The position numbers were made by a program, and so were the translations under genes. Of a stretch of 64,000 bases of DNA, positions 19,758 through 31,016 are shown in pieces. The notes below the pieces were generated by a model that searched no databases, was not told the DNA's origin, and saw nothing but the letters and a program-made list of their open reading frames with translations. The DNA is from Shinisaurus crocodilurus (lineage: Eukaryota; Chordata; Lepidosauria; Squamata; Shinisauridae): assembly GCA_021292165.1 (NCBI GenBank), contig CM037878.1, positions 286,077,744 to 286,141,743 on the forward strand, in the 5' to 3' direction. Numbering within the stretch: position 1 is the stretch's first letter; each line of letters opens with the position of its first letter.

Positions 19758-21498
19758 CTGTTATAAAGTGTGCCAGGTAACATGCATGCATGCATGCATG
19801 CACCTAACATACATGCAAACTGAACAACGACCGTATAAAGGATCTGTGATACGGGGAGCTGCCAATTCTGAATTCATTTCTCTACAGGCACGAGCATCTT
19901 TGACGGAGAATCCCCCAGGCTTCCAAATCCACAAAGCAGGAAGCCTTTTGATGTAGTGAGAGTCTGCCAGAGCTAGCTAAAGCATCTCTCTTTTAATTAA
20001 CACTTTCCCAAAAAGTGAGAAGTAGCATTCTCCTGTCTACGTGCCCCGCATTTCATCGGTGAACTAAGTTGCGCCGAAGCAAGGATGCTGCATGGTTTTG
20101 CAACTCTGCCAGTTTGAAGTGCAGGTTTGAAGTGTGGATTTTTGATCAAATCTACGGGGGAGAGGCTTCTCCCCTCATGTCTGTCTAGCCACTTGGGTAA
20201 ACTATCAGGGATCTTTGATTCACGCCTGCAGGGAAGTAGGAGGGAAAGCAGGTTGCCTGCCCACAGTGACAGATGCAGCTGATTGCTACCTTAATCCCAG
20301 GTAGATAACTGGCTGGTAGCTCTGCGAGTCCCCCGCCCCAAGGTCAAAAGGATGGGGTGTGTGTGTGATGGCAGTTACTATTGAATGGATAGAAGCAAGT
20401 GCAGCTGGCCTGCCTCGCAAGGCAGTTGTGGCACAGGGATTTTCTTCACAGGATATTTTAAAGCTAAACACTGGGCATTACTAAAAAAACAAAACAAACC
20501 CTTGACGTCTAAGGAAGTAAACCTTGAAAACAATTACTTTGTTTATTAAGGAAGAAATAAAGTGAATTTAAGTCATACATAAATGGAATTAGAATTATAT
20601 ATTCAAGAGGCTAATTGGCAATATTAAAAGACAACAGACATTTGAAATAATTAGTTCATTAGATACAATGAGATAGGTAGAAAGCTAATATGTGTGTCTG
20701 ATTGACTAGCATGCAAGGAGCGTGTGTGTGTAGGTTGTTTTTATTTTTTAAGAGAAGGGGAAAGAGGGAATTGGGCAGAAAGTTGGGGGATTTGGGTTGG
20801 GAGAGAAGTAGAAACACACACACACACACACACAGAGTAAACAATTATGAGTCCCATTTAGCAGGTAATGGGGGTTCAAGGCGGGCCCTGGTTGAAGGCT
20901 ACTGTGTTGAACTAATTATTTTTCACTCTTCAAAGTTATAGTAAACAAACTTGTTTAAAGAATGAAGTGCCATGTTGTCAGTGAAACCATCCACCACATC
21001 AGTGGAGTTCCAGCACCATGGGAAACTTGGGTGTCAGGTGATCCACGGCCAGGCCAGTAGAGGGCAGTGGGCCAACGCAGATGAGAGCGTCAAGAAAAGG
21101 CACTTGTTAGAGATGGGTGAACAGGTTGTCCAGCTTCTCCATGGGGGACTTGGCAGTAGAAACCAACACAAAAAAACTGCCCTATCATCTCCTTGTGCTG
21201 CAAGAAGAAACGGTACGACTGAACAGTTAACCAGTGTGCGTTCAATATAGTCCACAGTGCCTGAATGAAATTTCTCATGCAGCGCTATAAAGAACTCAAT
21301 ATCCGCTTACTTGTTTACAGAAATTGGAAAGGCTCTGAATGAAGGAATAGCCGTAGGGCTGTGATTTTTTGTGGATTAAAAAGGCCCTATTTCAAATGGG
21401 AAATTCACATGTTTCTTGATGAGATACAAAGCAGGCAATACTGTATGCTTTATTCAAGTGACTTAGGGCCAAATGACACATGATATGAAACATGTACT
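19758..21498. other. No gene; two microsatellites
   Basis: An (ATGC)n tract at 19781-19802 and a (CA)n tract at 20814-20834 are the only simple structures. The remainder (20480-20700 is A/T-rich) has no recognised repeat or conserved frame. Confidence 0.5.
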
Positions 21499-21738
21499 TA
21501 GAATCATAGAATCATAGAAAAGTAGAGTTGGAAGGGACCTACAAGGCCATCGAGTCCAACCCCCTGCCCAATGCAGGAATCCAGGTCAAAGCATCTCTGA
21601 CAGATGTCTGTCCAGCTGCACCTTGAATGCCTCCAGACTGGGAGAGCCCACCACCTCCCTAGGTAGTTGATTCCATTGTCTTATTGCTCTGACAGTCAGG
21701 AAATTTTTCCTGATGTTTAGGTGGAATCTAGGTTGCAT
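21499..21738 (-). repeat. CR1 LINE 3' end (minus)
   Basis: The octamer-like tail AGAATCATAGAATCATAGAA is followed by GTAGAGTTGGAAGGG, CATCGAGTCCAACCCCCTGC and GTCAGGAAATTTTTCCTGATG. It ends 5'-truncated at GGTGGAATCTAGGTTGC. Confidence 0.88.
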
Positions 21739-21739
21739 G

Positions 21740-22720
21740 GCTTAGAAAATAACTTTACATAGTAACTGGGGGTGGCGCTGGTGCGGACCAGGACTTTGGC
21801 AAATGATAATTAACCCTTTCCCCCTGAACTGTGATCGTGACAAAAATCCCCCCCCCCGGACTGCTATTTGGCATGGGATGAAAGGGTTAAACCCTCTCCC
21901 TGTGTGCCACATCAAGCGGGCTTTCGCTATCTCTGGAGGGGGGTGGTGGTAAAGGGCAAAAAAGCCATGGCAAGCCAAAAATGGCTCATGATTGTGGCTG
22001 GGAGGGGGGAGACAAGTTGGTCCTGCCATGGTGTCCCCTGGGATACCCACGGGAGGACCGATGGGGAAGGAAGGGGAGGGAAGAGGCAAACAACCCATGA
22101 TGAGCCCATTCGTCTGTTGGATGCACCATGGGTTGATCACAGAATAACCAAGCCACCGTGGCTTATTGCTAGGGTGTGTTGGCATGACATGTGAATGCAC
22201 CCATTGTGTATACACTTCTGACAGGCAGGACATACACTGCCCTGATTTGCACATAATGTTAGCCCATGGTTTATTTAACCCATGGATTGCTGAATTCTGA
22301 ATTATCATGATGTGCAAACCCAGCCATGTTAACAAACCATTTGTTAACCACAGACAACCCAGAAAGAGAGCCCATGGTTTGTTGTTGGGTTGTGAACCAT
22401 GGGTTGTTTAAATGATGGGTTGCCATTCCGTGCAAACCCAGAACCATGGGTTGTTCATGGTTTCACCAGACTACAGACAGAGGGTAAGAGTGGTCAAAAA
22501 ACCCAACCACTCTACATGCCAGTACTCTACAGCACTGCAAAGGCATTTGAGATAAGGGAGGAAACAGGCGAAGGAGGGAAATAAACAACACAGGGATTGA
22601 GAAAACAAATCATGGTTTGTTCCATCATCTGTCAGACAAACCCTGGGTAGGGCAATAAACCATAGGTTAACCAAGGGTTAAATAAATCATGGATTAGTAG
22701 TATGTGCAAACCGGGTCATT
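21740..22720. repeat. Repeat with many CCATGGGTT / AACCC motifs
   Basis: The motif CCATGGGTT or its complement appears repeatedly between 22085 and 22690, for example TTTAACCCATGGATTG, GAACCATGGGTTGTTT and CATGGTTTGTTGTTGGG. Related text lies at 3090-3215 (CCGTGGTTTGTTGTTGGG). It is probably a non-autonomous DNA transposon with subterminal motif arrays, but ends and target duplication are not resolved. Confidence 0.45.
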
Positions 22721-23139
22721 GTCTTCCTTGATGATTTGAAACTCAAACATCCCTCTCAATATAAGAGAGCATCAACTGTTTGGTGGGATGCACCGTTGCC
22801 AAACTCTGCATATTCAATGCTCCAAATGCACACAAGAGGTCCTGTGTGCATCTGAACATCTGAGATCTGACTCTTTTCCAAGGACAACCACACACTTGCA
22901 AAACAAGCAAGCAGATATAGAGATCCCAACCACGAGTGACCCTTGTTCATGGCCGCCATGAAGAAGGTGACGACGATGAAGAAGAAGGGAATTCCCTTCA
23001 GTTCTCTGTTTGGATCCCTCTACAGCCATTTTCTCATGATGCCCACCCCTGTAGAATTTCCATCCGGGCTAGCATCCAGGAGGCAAGCCAAAAGTTCAGT
23101 AGGCCTGGGCAGAGCTTCTGGGCAGTCCGGAGCAGCTAA

Positions 23140-23554
23140 GCCTGTACTATCTTGTCCCTGGGCAAGAAGACACCTTCAATGGGCCATTGTCACCAGCGGC
23201 TGTTTCTCCTCTTCCTCATCAAAACTAGGCTGACTAGCATTACCCAGAGGACCTTCTCTTCTGCTGCTCCCAGATTATGGAATGGCCTGCCGGAGGAGAT
23301 ACGTCAACTTGTCAGTCTTTTGGACTTTAAAAAAGCCATAAAGACTGAACTCTTCCGGCAGGCCTATCCGGCGGAATTTTAGGATGTTTTAAAGATGTTT
23401 TTAAGATGTTTTTAAGATGTTTTAAAGATGTTTTAAGATGTTTTTAGGATGTTTTAAGACGTTTAATAGTATATATTGTGTTGTTTTAGTTTAGGTATTT
23501 TATATTTTCTGTTGTTCCCCGCCTCGATCTAGATGGAGAGGCGGGTAATAAATA

Positions 23555-23596
<42 letters not shown>

Positions 23597-23610
23597 CATC
23601 ATCATCATCA
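23140..23610 (+). repeat. LINE 3' end with ORF C-terminus, then (TTA)n/(ATC)n
   Basis: A short frame to 23382 ends in the C-terminal signature of L2/CR1-group LINE polyproteins: TFSSAAPRLWNGLPEEIRQL, then FKKAIKTELFRQAYP. After the stop come seven or so repeats of AAGATGTTTTTA, a CCTCGATCTAGATGGAGAGG 3' end, and the microsatellite tail at 23553-23616. The family is L2-like by motif; it is 5'-truncated. Confidence 0.7.
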
Positions 23611-24011
23611 TCATCACTGCTTCTGCTTGCTTGCGTGACAGGCACACGCATCAGGGAGCAAGCAGGCAGCGGCATCTTCTGCTCCTCACCACCATTCACC
23701 ACCACCACCGACTGGGCCAGAGTGAGAAGCAGGTGAACAACCAGGTTGCCGTGGCGAAGAGGGGGAGCAACTCCAGGGCGCTTTGGTCAGCGGGCCCTCG
23801 GCAAGTGCTCGAGCATACCTACCCTTGACGCCGGCCCTAAAAAAACGGGACTTTCTTTCCGACAAGGAAGGCCATGTGATTCTGCGGTGCACCTTTTTGC
23901 CGTACGCAGAGCATCAGCCCTCAGGCTAGCCGTTCTTTCTGCCTGAAAAGCTGCCCTCGTAACGCAGAGTGGAAGGAGCCTGGTCCCCACTGCCGGCATC
24001 AGAGTTGGTAT

Positions 24012-24232
24012 ACGGGCCACAGCTCAGTGGCAGAGCATATAATGTGATGCACGCCGGAAGTCCTCCCCAGATCCAATCTCCAGTCCAAAGGATCAGCCGC
24101 AAGAAATAGGAAAGGCCACCTCTGCCTGAGAACCCCTGCCCCACCGGGCGGGAGAGCTGCTTCCAGCCAGAGCAGGCTGGGCTAGGCGGACCCATGGTCT
24201 TGACTCGACATCAAGGCAGCTTCCTATGTACA
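24012..24232 (+). repeat. tRNA-Ala-like SINE (plus)
   Basis: The head GGCCACAGCTCAGTGGCAGA resembles a tRNA 5' half. The body passes through GAACCCCTGCCCCACC and the 3' end is CAAGGCAGCTTCCTATGT, the same end as the minus copy at 6062-6235. Confidence 0.7.
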
Positions 24233-24234
24233 TG

Positions 24235-24562
24235 CCACCACAACACCGCCAGCGCATAGTTAAACGATGGAATTCACTTCCACAGGATGTGGTGAGGGCC
24301 ACCAATTTGGAGGGCTTTCAAAGGGGATTGGACAAATTCACGGAGGAGAAGAAGAAGGCTATCCATGGCTACTAGTCCTGATGGCTAGATGCTACCTCTG
24401 GTATCACGCCAGTTGCTGGGGAACATGGGCGGGAGGGTGCTGTTGCACTCCATGTCCTGCTGGTGGGATCCCGCGGGCAGCTGGTTGGCCGCTGTGTGAA
24501 CAGAATGCTGGACTAGATGGACCCTTGGCCTGATCCAGCAGGGCTCTTCTGATGTTCTTAAG
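24235..24562 (+). repeat. CR1-like LINE 3' part (plus)
   Basis: GGAATTCACTTCCACAGGAT, GGCCACCAATTTGGAGGGC, GTTGCTGGGGAACATGGGC, GAACAGAATGCTGGACTAG and TCTGATGTTCTTAAG: the same series as at 59728-60022 and, inverted, 60974-61280. Confidence 0.8.
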
Positions 24563-24662
24563 CCCCAGCCCTGATCTGACCTATTCCTCTCTCTCACCCT
24601 ACTCTGCCAACCACTTGGGAACGCCAGGGGTGGCAGCAGAAATCCTTCCATATTCATGACTC

Positions 24663-25062
24663 TGGAGCAGCCTCCTCCAACCCCGGCGCCCTCCAGATGG
24701 GCTGGGCAACAACTCCCATCAGCCACAGCCTAAACAGCACTGGCCGTGCAGACTGTGGATGACGGGAGTTGGAATCAAACCCATCTGGAACATGCCAGGT
24801 TGGGGACCATGGTGGCTGTGGGTGATGGGAATCGAAGTCCAACCTACTCAGAAGGGTGCCAGTTTGGGGGCCATGGTGGCTGTGGGTGATGGGAGTTGTA
24901 GTCCAACCCACCTGGAGGGTGGCGGGTTTGGGGCCATGCTGGCTGTGGGTGATGGGAGTTGTAGTCCAACCCACCTGCAGGAGACCAGGTTGGGGACCAT
25001 GCTGGCTGCGGGTGATGGGAGTTGAAGTCCAACCCAGCTGGAGGGCGCTGGGTTGGGGAAGG
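24663..25062. repeat. hAT MITE expanded by a ~63-bp tandem repeat
   Basis: It opens with CAGCCTCCTCCAACCCC and ends GGTTGGGGAAGGCT, the inverted ends of the 4016-type element. One arm has expanded into about four and a half units of 62-64 bp (from about 24750): GGGGACCATG, GTGGCTGTGGGTGATGGGAG, TTGTAGTCCAACCCACCTGG. Units differ at scattered bases. A CR1 tail abuts the right end, so the target duplication is not clear. Confidence 0.8.
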
Positions 25063-25066
25063 CTTA

Positions 25067-25631
25067 GAATCATAGAATCATAGAATCATAGAAAAGTAGA
25101 GTTGGAAGGGGCCTACAAGGCCATCGAGTCCAACCCCCTGCTCAATGCAGGAATCCAGGTCAAAGCATCCCCGACAGATGTCTGTCCAGCCGCACCTTGA
25201 ATGCCTCCAGAGTGGGAGAGCCCACCACCTCCCTAGGTCGTTGGTTCCATTGGCTTATTGCTCTGACAGTCAGGAAATTTTTCCTGATGTTTAGGTGGAA
25301 TCTAGGTTCCTGTAACTTGAGCCCATTATTCCGTGTCCTGCAAACTGGGATGAACGAGAAGAGATCTTTGCCCTCCTCTGTGTGACATCCCTTCAAATAC
25401 TGGAAGAGTGCGATCATATCTCCCCTCAGTCTCCTCTTCTGAAGGCTAAACATGCCCAGTTCTTTCAGTCTCTCCTCATAGGGCCTTGTTTCCAGTCCCT
25501 TTATCATCCTTGTTGCCCTCCTCTGAACCCTCTCCAGTTTGTCTATGTCCTTGTTAAAGTGAGGTGCCCAGAACTGGATGCAGTACTCAAGATGAGGCCT
25601 AACCAGTGCCGAGTAATTTCTCTAGAATAAC
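25067..25631 (-). repeat. CR1 LINE 3' end (minus), long copy
   Basis: The tail AGAATCATAGAATCATAGAA starts at 25067. Minus-strand coding remnants read [20 protein letters not shown], then [20 protein letters not shown] and [16 protein letters not shown], the conserved CR1 ORF2 C-terminus. The frame (25507-25160) is open for 115 residues. The copy is 5'-truncated near 25631. Confidence 0.92.
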
Positions 25632-25739
25632 ACCAGCATGATTTCGGCCCTTTCGGGTGCTCACACACACGCCTCTTGGAAAGTCCTTCTGTACTGAAGC
25701 ACGCAAGGTGACATCATGTCGGAAATCACCAGGCACCTA

Positions 25740-26110
25740 TGGAGGGAGGAACAGGGTTATCATGAGGCCATAAAGGCTGCGGGCATTATTGAGATTGGCA
25801 AAAGGCTCGAAATGTAATCAGCGAGCTGATTTGATTGGCCTGAGCTGTCATTTCCAATCCCATCTCTGCTTTCCCCGACAATGGGTGTTGTGTGACCATT
25901 TTGCTTCTTTCCCCCGCGGTGCAATATGTTTGCTTTCTGAAAAAGCAAAGGATGTCTGCGAATAGATTCGCTGATTAAATAAATACATCCTTTACACTGG
26001 AGGGGTGCTGGGGTGGGTGGGAAATAGGACTTGCTAGAGACTAGTCTTCTTGGCCTGCTGTGGAGGGATGTTTTCCTTGTCCAGTAACGTAGCAGCCTAG
26101 GGGAGCCCAG
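25740..26110. other. Repeat-free island, candidate conserved element
   Basis: Complex A/T-balanced sequence with no repeat match that I recognise, for example GCATTATTGAGATTGGC, AATCAGCGAGCTGATTTG and TTCGCTGATTAAATAAATAC. Homeodomain-type ATTA cores are frequent. Conservation cannot be tested here. Confidence 0.35.
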
Positions 26111-26378
26111 AAGCGATGGGACCAGCCAGTAGTCAGGGAAGAAGGGTGAGCCAGGAGGCACAGTCAAGGTGGAAGTCAGGGCCAAGGAACAAACCAGGGG
26201 GGGCAGAACCACAGAATAACCAAGGATACAGGAAGACACCACAGCTCAGGAAGACCATATTGCTTAAGCAAGGCTCAGCAGGAAACCCCTTTATCCTACT
26301 TCCTGTCCAGGGCAGAGTCGCCCAGGGCCTGAGGATATTTCACTGAGAAAGCTGTCACCTCTGGGTCAAGGTCTAACC

Positions 26379-26513
26379 CAGTGTTCTCCAACCTTGGGCC
26401 CCCAGATGTTTTTGGCCTACAACTCCCAGCATGCCCCAGCCAGCTACGCTGGCTGGGGCATGCTGGGAGTTGTAGGCCAAAAACATCTGGGGACCCAAGG
26501 CTGGAGAACACTG
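26379..26513. mobile_element. Palindromic hAT MITE, CAGTG subfamily
   Basis: 135-bp near-perfect palindrome with the arms CAGTGTTCTCCAACC and GGCTGGAGAACACTG, and a central AGCTACGCT turn. Perfect 8-bp duplication GTCTAACC (26371-26378 and 26514-26521). Confidence 0.93.
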
Positions 26514-26649
26514 GTCTAACCATACAGGGGAGCTACAAGCGAAAAGGAGGAGCAACTCCAGGGGGCTCTTGTCAGCTGGCCCCTGCTGGGGTGTGGGCCC
26601 TCGGCAAGTGCCCAATCACGCCTACCCTTGACGCTGGTTTAAGCCCTTG

Positions 26650-27070
26650 AACAGTATTCACGGATGAAACTTCAGCATCATGAGAGCCAAGTGTTTGGGT
26701 CCCTCCAAGACCTGGATGGTGCGTTCCCCTCACGCCCCTGAAAGGCGGCTCTTTTTTCTTGGCTTTCCTAATCTGCTCATTAAATTATTGTCATCCTGTC
26801 TCAATGCGGAACGATTCTGATTGCCCTCAGAAAATATTCCCTAATCGTTAATTTGATAAATTCCAGCAAGTCCTGCATAGCAAGCCTCCCGCCCCTTTCA
26901 AAACAACAGCTTGGCCCTACAGACTTTCTGCCTGCTGTGCTTTGTAGGCACATTAAAATGTTTCAAACGCTTCCTCGCAGGAGAATTTTAATGGGCTGAA
27001 ATCAAAGGGACAAGAATAATCAACACCGCGATTTTCTCACAGATGAGAGGAAGCAAAAGAACCCCCTCTC
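26650..27070. other. Repeat-free island, candidate conserved element
   Basis: This sequence has the look of a conserved non-coding element: GCTCATTAAATTATTGTCAT, GGAACGATTCTGATTGCCC, CTAATCGTTAATTTGATAAA, and GGCACATTAAAATGTTTC. It contains several ATTA and TAAT homeodomain cores and no coding frame. It lies about 10 kb downstream of TSKU and 19 kb upstream of ACER3. Confidence 0.4.
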
Positions 27071-27134
27071 TGCAACCTGCCCATATTAACAACTGTAGAG
27101 AAACACAACATCAAACCCAGGATGTGAGTTGTAG

Positions 27135-27155
27135 TTGTTGTTGTTGTTGTTGTTG

Positions 27156-27194
<39 letters not shown>
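27135..27194. repeat. (TTG)n(TTA)n microsatellite
   Basis: About eight TTG triplets run directly into about eleven TTA triplets. Confidence 0.95.
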
Positions 27195-27195
<1 letters not shown>

Positions 27196-27329
27196 ATTAT
27201 CTCAGTGTCGGATTCCTGTCCTCAAACGTAGAAGCAGAAATTAATTTTTGCATACTCTTAGAGAGGAAACAGATTTCCACTCAAGTCCTGCTTAGCAATG
27301 GGAAGAGAATTTATCAGTAGCCATGGTGC

Positions 27330-27920
27330 TGTCGTTTGCAATTACCTGGCTTGCTATCCAAATTGGCATAGCTCACCTTGATCCATGCCTGAATCACCTC
27401 CTTTTTACCGTAAATTATTGTAACGTATTCTGTCTGTGTGGGGCTGCAATGGAAGAGTGTTTGGAAATTGCAGCCAGAAATTGCAGACTATATCCCACTG
27501 GTTTTCTATCAACTGCACTGGCTGCCAGTCTGTTTCTGGGCACAATTCAAAATTCTGGTGCTCACCTATAAACCCCTAAATGGCTAGGGGCCAGGATATC
27601 TGAAAGATCTACTCCTGTATGAGCCTGCCCGTAGTTTAAGATCTTAGGCCCTTCTTCATGTCCCACCGCTGAGAGAGATTAGGTTGGTGGGAACACAGGA
27701 GAGGGCCTTCTCTGTGGTAGCACCTCGCCTGTGGAACTCTCTCCCAACGTTTAGGTTGGCCCCTTCTTTATCCAGTTTTAGGTGGGCTGTTAACCCTTTT
27801 TGTTCCGCATGGGTTTTTAAAAAACATTGGCTCTGCAACCTTTGTTTTTAAGCTTCTCTCCTGCTCTGATTTCTGCTGTGGGCAATGTTCTTAAATGTTT
27901 TGAAATTGTTTTTAAACATA
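27330..27920 (+). repeat. L2-like LINE 3' region (plus)
   Basis: Degenerate translation shows the L2 C-terminal landmarks: TACCGTAAATTATTGTAACG (a YCN motif), CTGCACTGGCTGCCAGTC (LHWLPV), then GAGAGGGCCTTCTCTGTGG and CTGTGGAACTCTCTCCC (AFSV...LWNSL). No open frame remains. A palindromic MITE follows at 27945. Confidence 0.72.
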
Positions 27921-27944
27921 TTTAAATCATTTTGGGGCGCAATC

Positions 27945-28072
27945 CTATGCATGTTTAGACAGAAAAAGGTCCTACAACTCCCAGCATGCCCCAACCAGCC
28001 ATGCGGGCTGCGGAATACTGGGAGCTGTAGGACCTTTTTCTGTCTAAATGTGCATAGGATTGCGCCCTTAAT
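27945..28072. mobile_element. Palindromic element, GGCGCAATCC ends
   Basis: Left end GGGCGCAATCCTATGCATG and right end TGCATAGGATTGCGCCC are inverted repeats, followed inwards by GTTTAGACAGAAAAAGGTCC and its complement. The core CCCAGCATGCCCCAACCAGCC resembles the hAT MITE core. The target duplication is unclear. The termini match the ends of the older repeat at 2775-3268. Confidence 0.8.
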
Positions 28073-28079
28073 GTTTTAA

Positions 28080-28750
28080 ATGCGCAGCTGCATTATGGAT
28101 CAAATGCTGTTTCCCCAGAATTTCTTCCCTGGCTCCTAATGTTAAAACAAAATCCTGTGCATGCATGGTCAGCATTTAGCAGACTAGATACTCAACGCCA
28201 GGCCAGCTGCTTTGGTAGGGAGAGACTCACCTAGTCCAACCCATCTCCCGTCTGATCTGTGCACTGTGCTCGTCTCAGCTCCAAGCCCGCCTTTGTGCTG
28301 AACAAAAAATGTGGCAGCATTACACTGTCTCGCCCTTGGGCTAGGTAGCTGGCATCTGCGTTTACTGCAATTTCAGTCATGCATGCCTTTACTGCCAAAG
28401 CAAACTGCTGTTCTCCTGGGCTGGTGCAATGGTGTCCATGCACCAGCATTATGAGCTGGAGAGAACTCTCTGGGCAACAGATCAGCATGGGAGGAAAGGG
28501 TTAAACAGCCCCCCCCCATCCCTGCAGAGCCATTTCCCTAATCTTCAAAGCAGCCCCATGAGGTTATTAATTAGTACGCAAAAGGTGAGGTAGATCCTCA
28601 TCAGAGGCAGTGTTAGGGAGTGGCTCACTAGTGCTGGAGCCCCAAATCTTTTATCTGGTGCCCCAAATTTCTGGGGAGGCCACCTGCCCCACACCACCCT
28701 GCTGTCCATGGGCACTTGCTGAAATAAAGGTCCAGGGGCCCTGAGGAGCT
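28080..28750. other. No feature recognised
   Basis: No repeat, splice pair or conserved frame that I can identify; a C run lies at about 28509-28516. Confidence 0.4.
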
Positions 28751-28751
28751 C

Positions 28752-28995
28752 TGATTTATTTATTTATTATATTTATACCCCACCATTTTTCCTGCAAGGA
28801 ACCCAAGGCGGCTTACATAATCCTCCTCCTCCTCTCCATTTTATCCTCACAACAACCCTGTGAGGTAGGTCAGGCTGAGAGTCAGTGACTGGCCCAAAGT
28901 CACCCAGTGAGTTTCATGGCCGAGCGGGGACTAGAACCCGGATCTCCCGGGTCCCAGTCCAACACTCTCACCACTACGCCACGCTGGCTCTCACG
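28752..28995 (-). repeat. tRNA-derived SINE (minus)
   Basis: Full-length copy with tail (TTTATTTATTATATTTATACC) on the left and CCACTACGCCACGCTGGCTCT head on the right. The last head segment is duplicated (ACGCTGGCTCT twice, 28980-29002). Confidence 0.88.
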
Positions 28996-29317
28996 CTGGC
29001 TCTGTTGCATCTGATCCGCCTGGATGAGCTGGCTTTTCGCCCGCATATGCTTTACCTCCCGCTGCCCCCCTCCTGAACCTTTCTGCCTGAGGTTCCCCCC
29101 CCCTGAAATCAAATGCCCTCCTCTCTCCTCTCCATATACCCCTGTTTACAAATAGGGGTGTCCTTAGGAGGCAGGGTCCTTTACAGACTTTAGAGCGTAT
29201 GTAAATTAGCATATGCAAATTTGTGGGGGGTTCTCCTCTGGGCCTGAGGCCTGGATCATTTTGGTACCTAGCGCGAGCACGGCCTCTGCTCATCCCAAGG
29301 CATATCTAGCCAGTGAG

Positions 29318-29521
29318 AGCCAGTGTGGCACGGTGGTGAGAGTGTTGGACTGGGACTCGGCAGATCCGGGTTCTAGTCCCCGCTCGGCCATGAAACTCAC
29401 TGGGTGACTTTGGGCCAGTCACTGACTCTCAGCCTAACCTACCTCACAGGGTTGTTGTGAGGATAAAATAAAAATGGGAGGAGGATTATGTAAGCCGCCT
29501 TGGGTTCCTTGCAGGAAAAAA
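29318..29521 (+). repeat. tRNA-derived SINE (plus), cut by Tigger-like element
   Basis: Head GAGAGCCAGTGTGGCACGG, box B GGGTTCTAGTCCCC, body to CTTGCAGGAAAAAA, where the next element begins. The tail may be lost. Confidence 0.88.
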
Positions 29522-29523
29522 TA

Positions 29524-29781
29524 CAGTCATGCCTTGGATTGAGAGCATAATTCATTCCGGAAACGTGCTTGTAATCCAAAACACTCTTATATCAAAATGA
29601 AATCCCCCCCAAAAAAAATTGTACAGAGATTTTTAATTTAAGCCGTACTACAGTACTTGTATTGCAAGATGTCGCTTGTTTATCAAGTAAAATAAATAAA
29701 TAAATAAATATTTAAAAATTTGCTTGTCTTGCAAAACGCTCTCAAACCAAGTTACCGTACTTGCAATCCAAGGTATTACTG
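29524..29781. mobile_element. Tc1/mariner (pogo/Tigger-like) MITE
   Basis: Inverted termini CAGTCATGCCTTGGATTG and CAATCCAAGGTATTACTG, flanked by TA on both sides (29522-29523 and 29782-29783). Subterminal repeats such as GCTTGTAATCCAAAACACTC and GCAAAACGCTCTCAAACC are also inverted relatives. The length (258 bp), TA duplication and CAGT start fit a pogo/Tigger-type element. It lies in the tail of a SINE. Confidence 0.85.
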
Positions 29782-29789
29782 TAAATAGT

Positions 29790-30969
29790 TTGGCCTGGAG
29801 TTACTCTGAATAACCCCCCCAAAGCCCCTCCCCCCCATTTACTGAATCGGCAAAGGCATATCAGACAATGAAATAAAATAAAATAGAATAACAGAAAAAA
29901 AGCCAACAACCTGACAAGATTTTGTATTAAGCTAATGGAACCCCTTTCAAAGGCCTGTTTCCTGCTGCTTCGACTTAGTGTCACATGAACAGGAAGACAA
30001 AATCAATGTTACCGATAATTATGTAAGCGTCATCAGATTTCCATGAGGGCAATGTGGTGGCAGACTGAGGGCTAAAACAGACATTACTTTAAATCCATAT
30101 CTAGCAGATAGGTTTCCCGTATCCACCCCCATTTTTACTCTATAGTAGGCGCAGGATGACTAATCTGGATCAGGGGCCGCCCCTAATGGGCGGGGTAGGG
30201 GAGGCCTTTAAGATCTGCTATTCAGTTTATGTCCATTTTATTTATTTGTTTATTGCATTCCTGTATCGCTCAATAGCCAAAGAGCTGCTACTGCTTTCCT
30301 AGAACTGTTGTACCAAGTCTTAAAGAGATGGGAAAGCTAGACTACAGCAAATAATTCATAAACCACCTTTGGCCCCTGATGGCACTTTGCAAAGACAACA
30401 AAAGAGAAGCTGAAAGAAAGCCTTCCTTCTTCCTTCTAAGGAACTGGAGTCCCCAAAGAGTATTTACACTGCTGTAAAGGGGGGTAAAGTTTATAGCCGG
30501 TAAATTGCCTTTTTCCTGTATTTGTGTTGGAACAGAAACAACATTCAAAGGCAACACTTGAGGGATGGAGAGGTGTCACACATGGTAAAAATTCAATTTA
30601 AGCGACAGAAGAGCCTCCACTATCCCTGGCGCGGAACTTTCTGTAGAAAGTACTAGTAGCACAAGAACAAAAGTTTTTAAGATCACCAAGTAGTGTTGAG
30701 AAAACAGTCAGTGCAGTGCTAAAAGGCAAAAAGTTTGTGTTGGTTTGTGCTAGGGATGCAACCTTTAGTTAATTCATTTGTCACCTCAATCAATTAAAAA
30801 ACAACAACACCCTGGCGTGGACAGCCCCGATTAATTGGACAACCGATGTTTTAAAAAAGAAATGTTAATTATTTTTAATATAAGTACTTAGAAATACAGC
30901 AGTTAACAGTTAAAAGAAGCATTCCCCCTTGTGATAGAAGGCTTAGAGTTAGAGTGGCAATTCTCAAAC

Positions 30970-31016
<47 letters not shown>

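Noticed and set aside
25160..25507. 115-residue minus frame as a host gene
   Set aside because: It is the CR1 ORF2 C-terminus; the same frame occurs at 43667-44014 with the CR1 tail.
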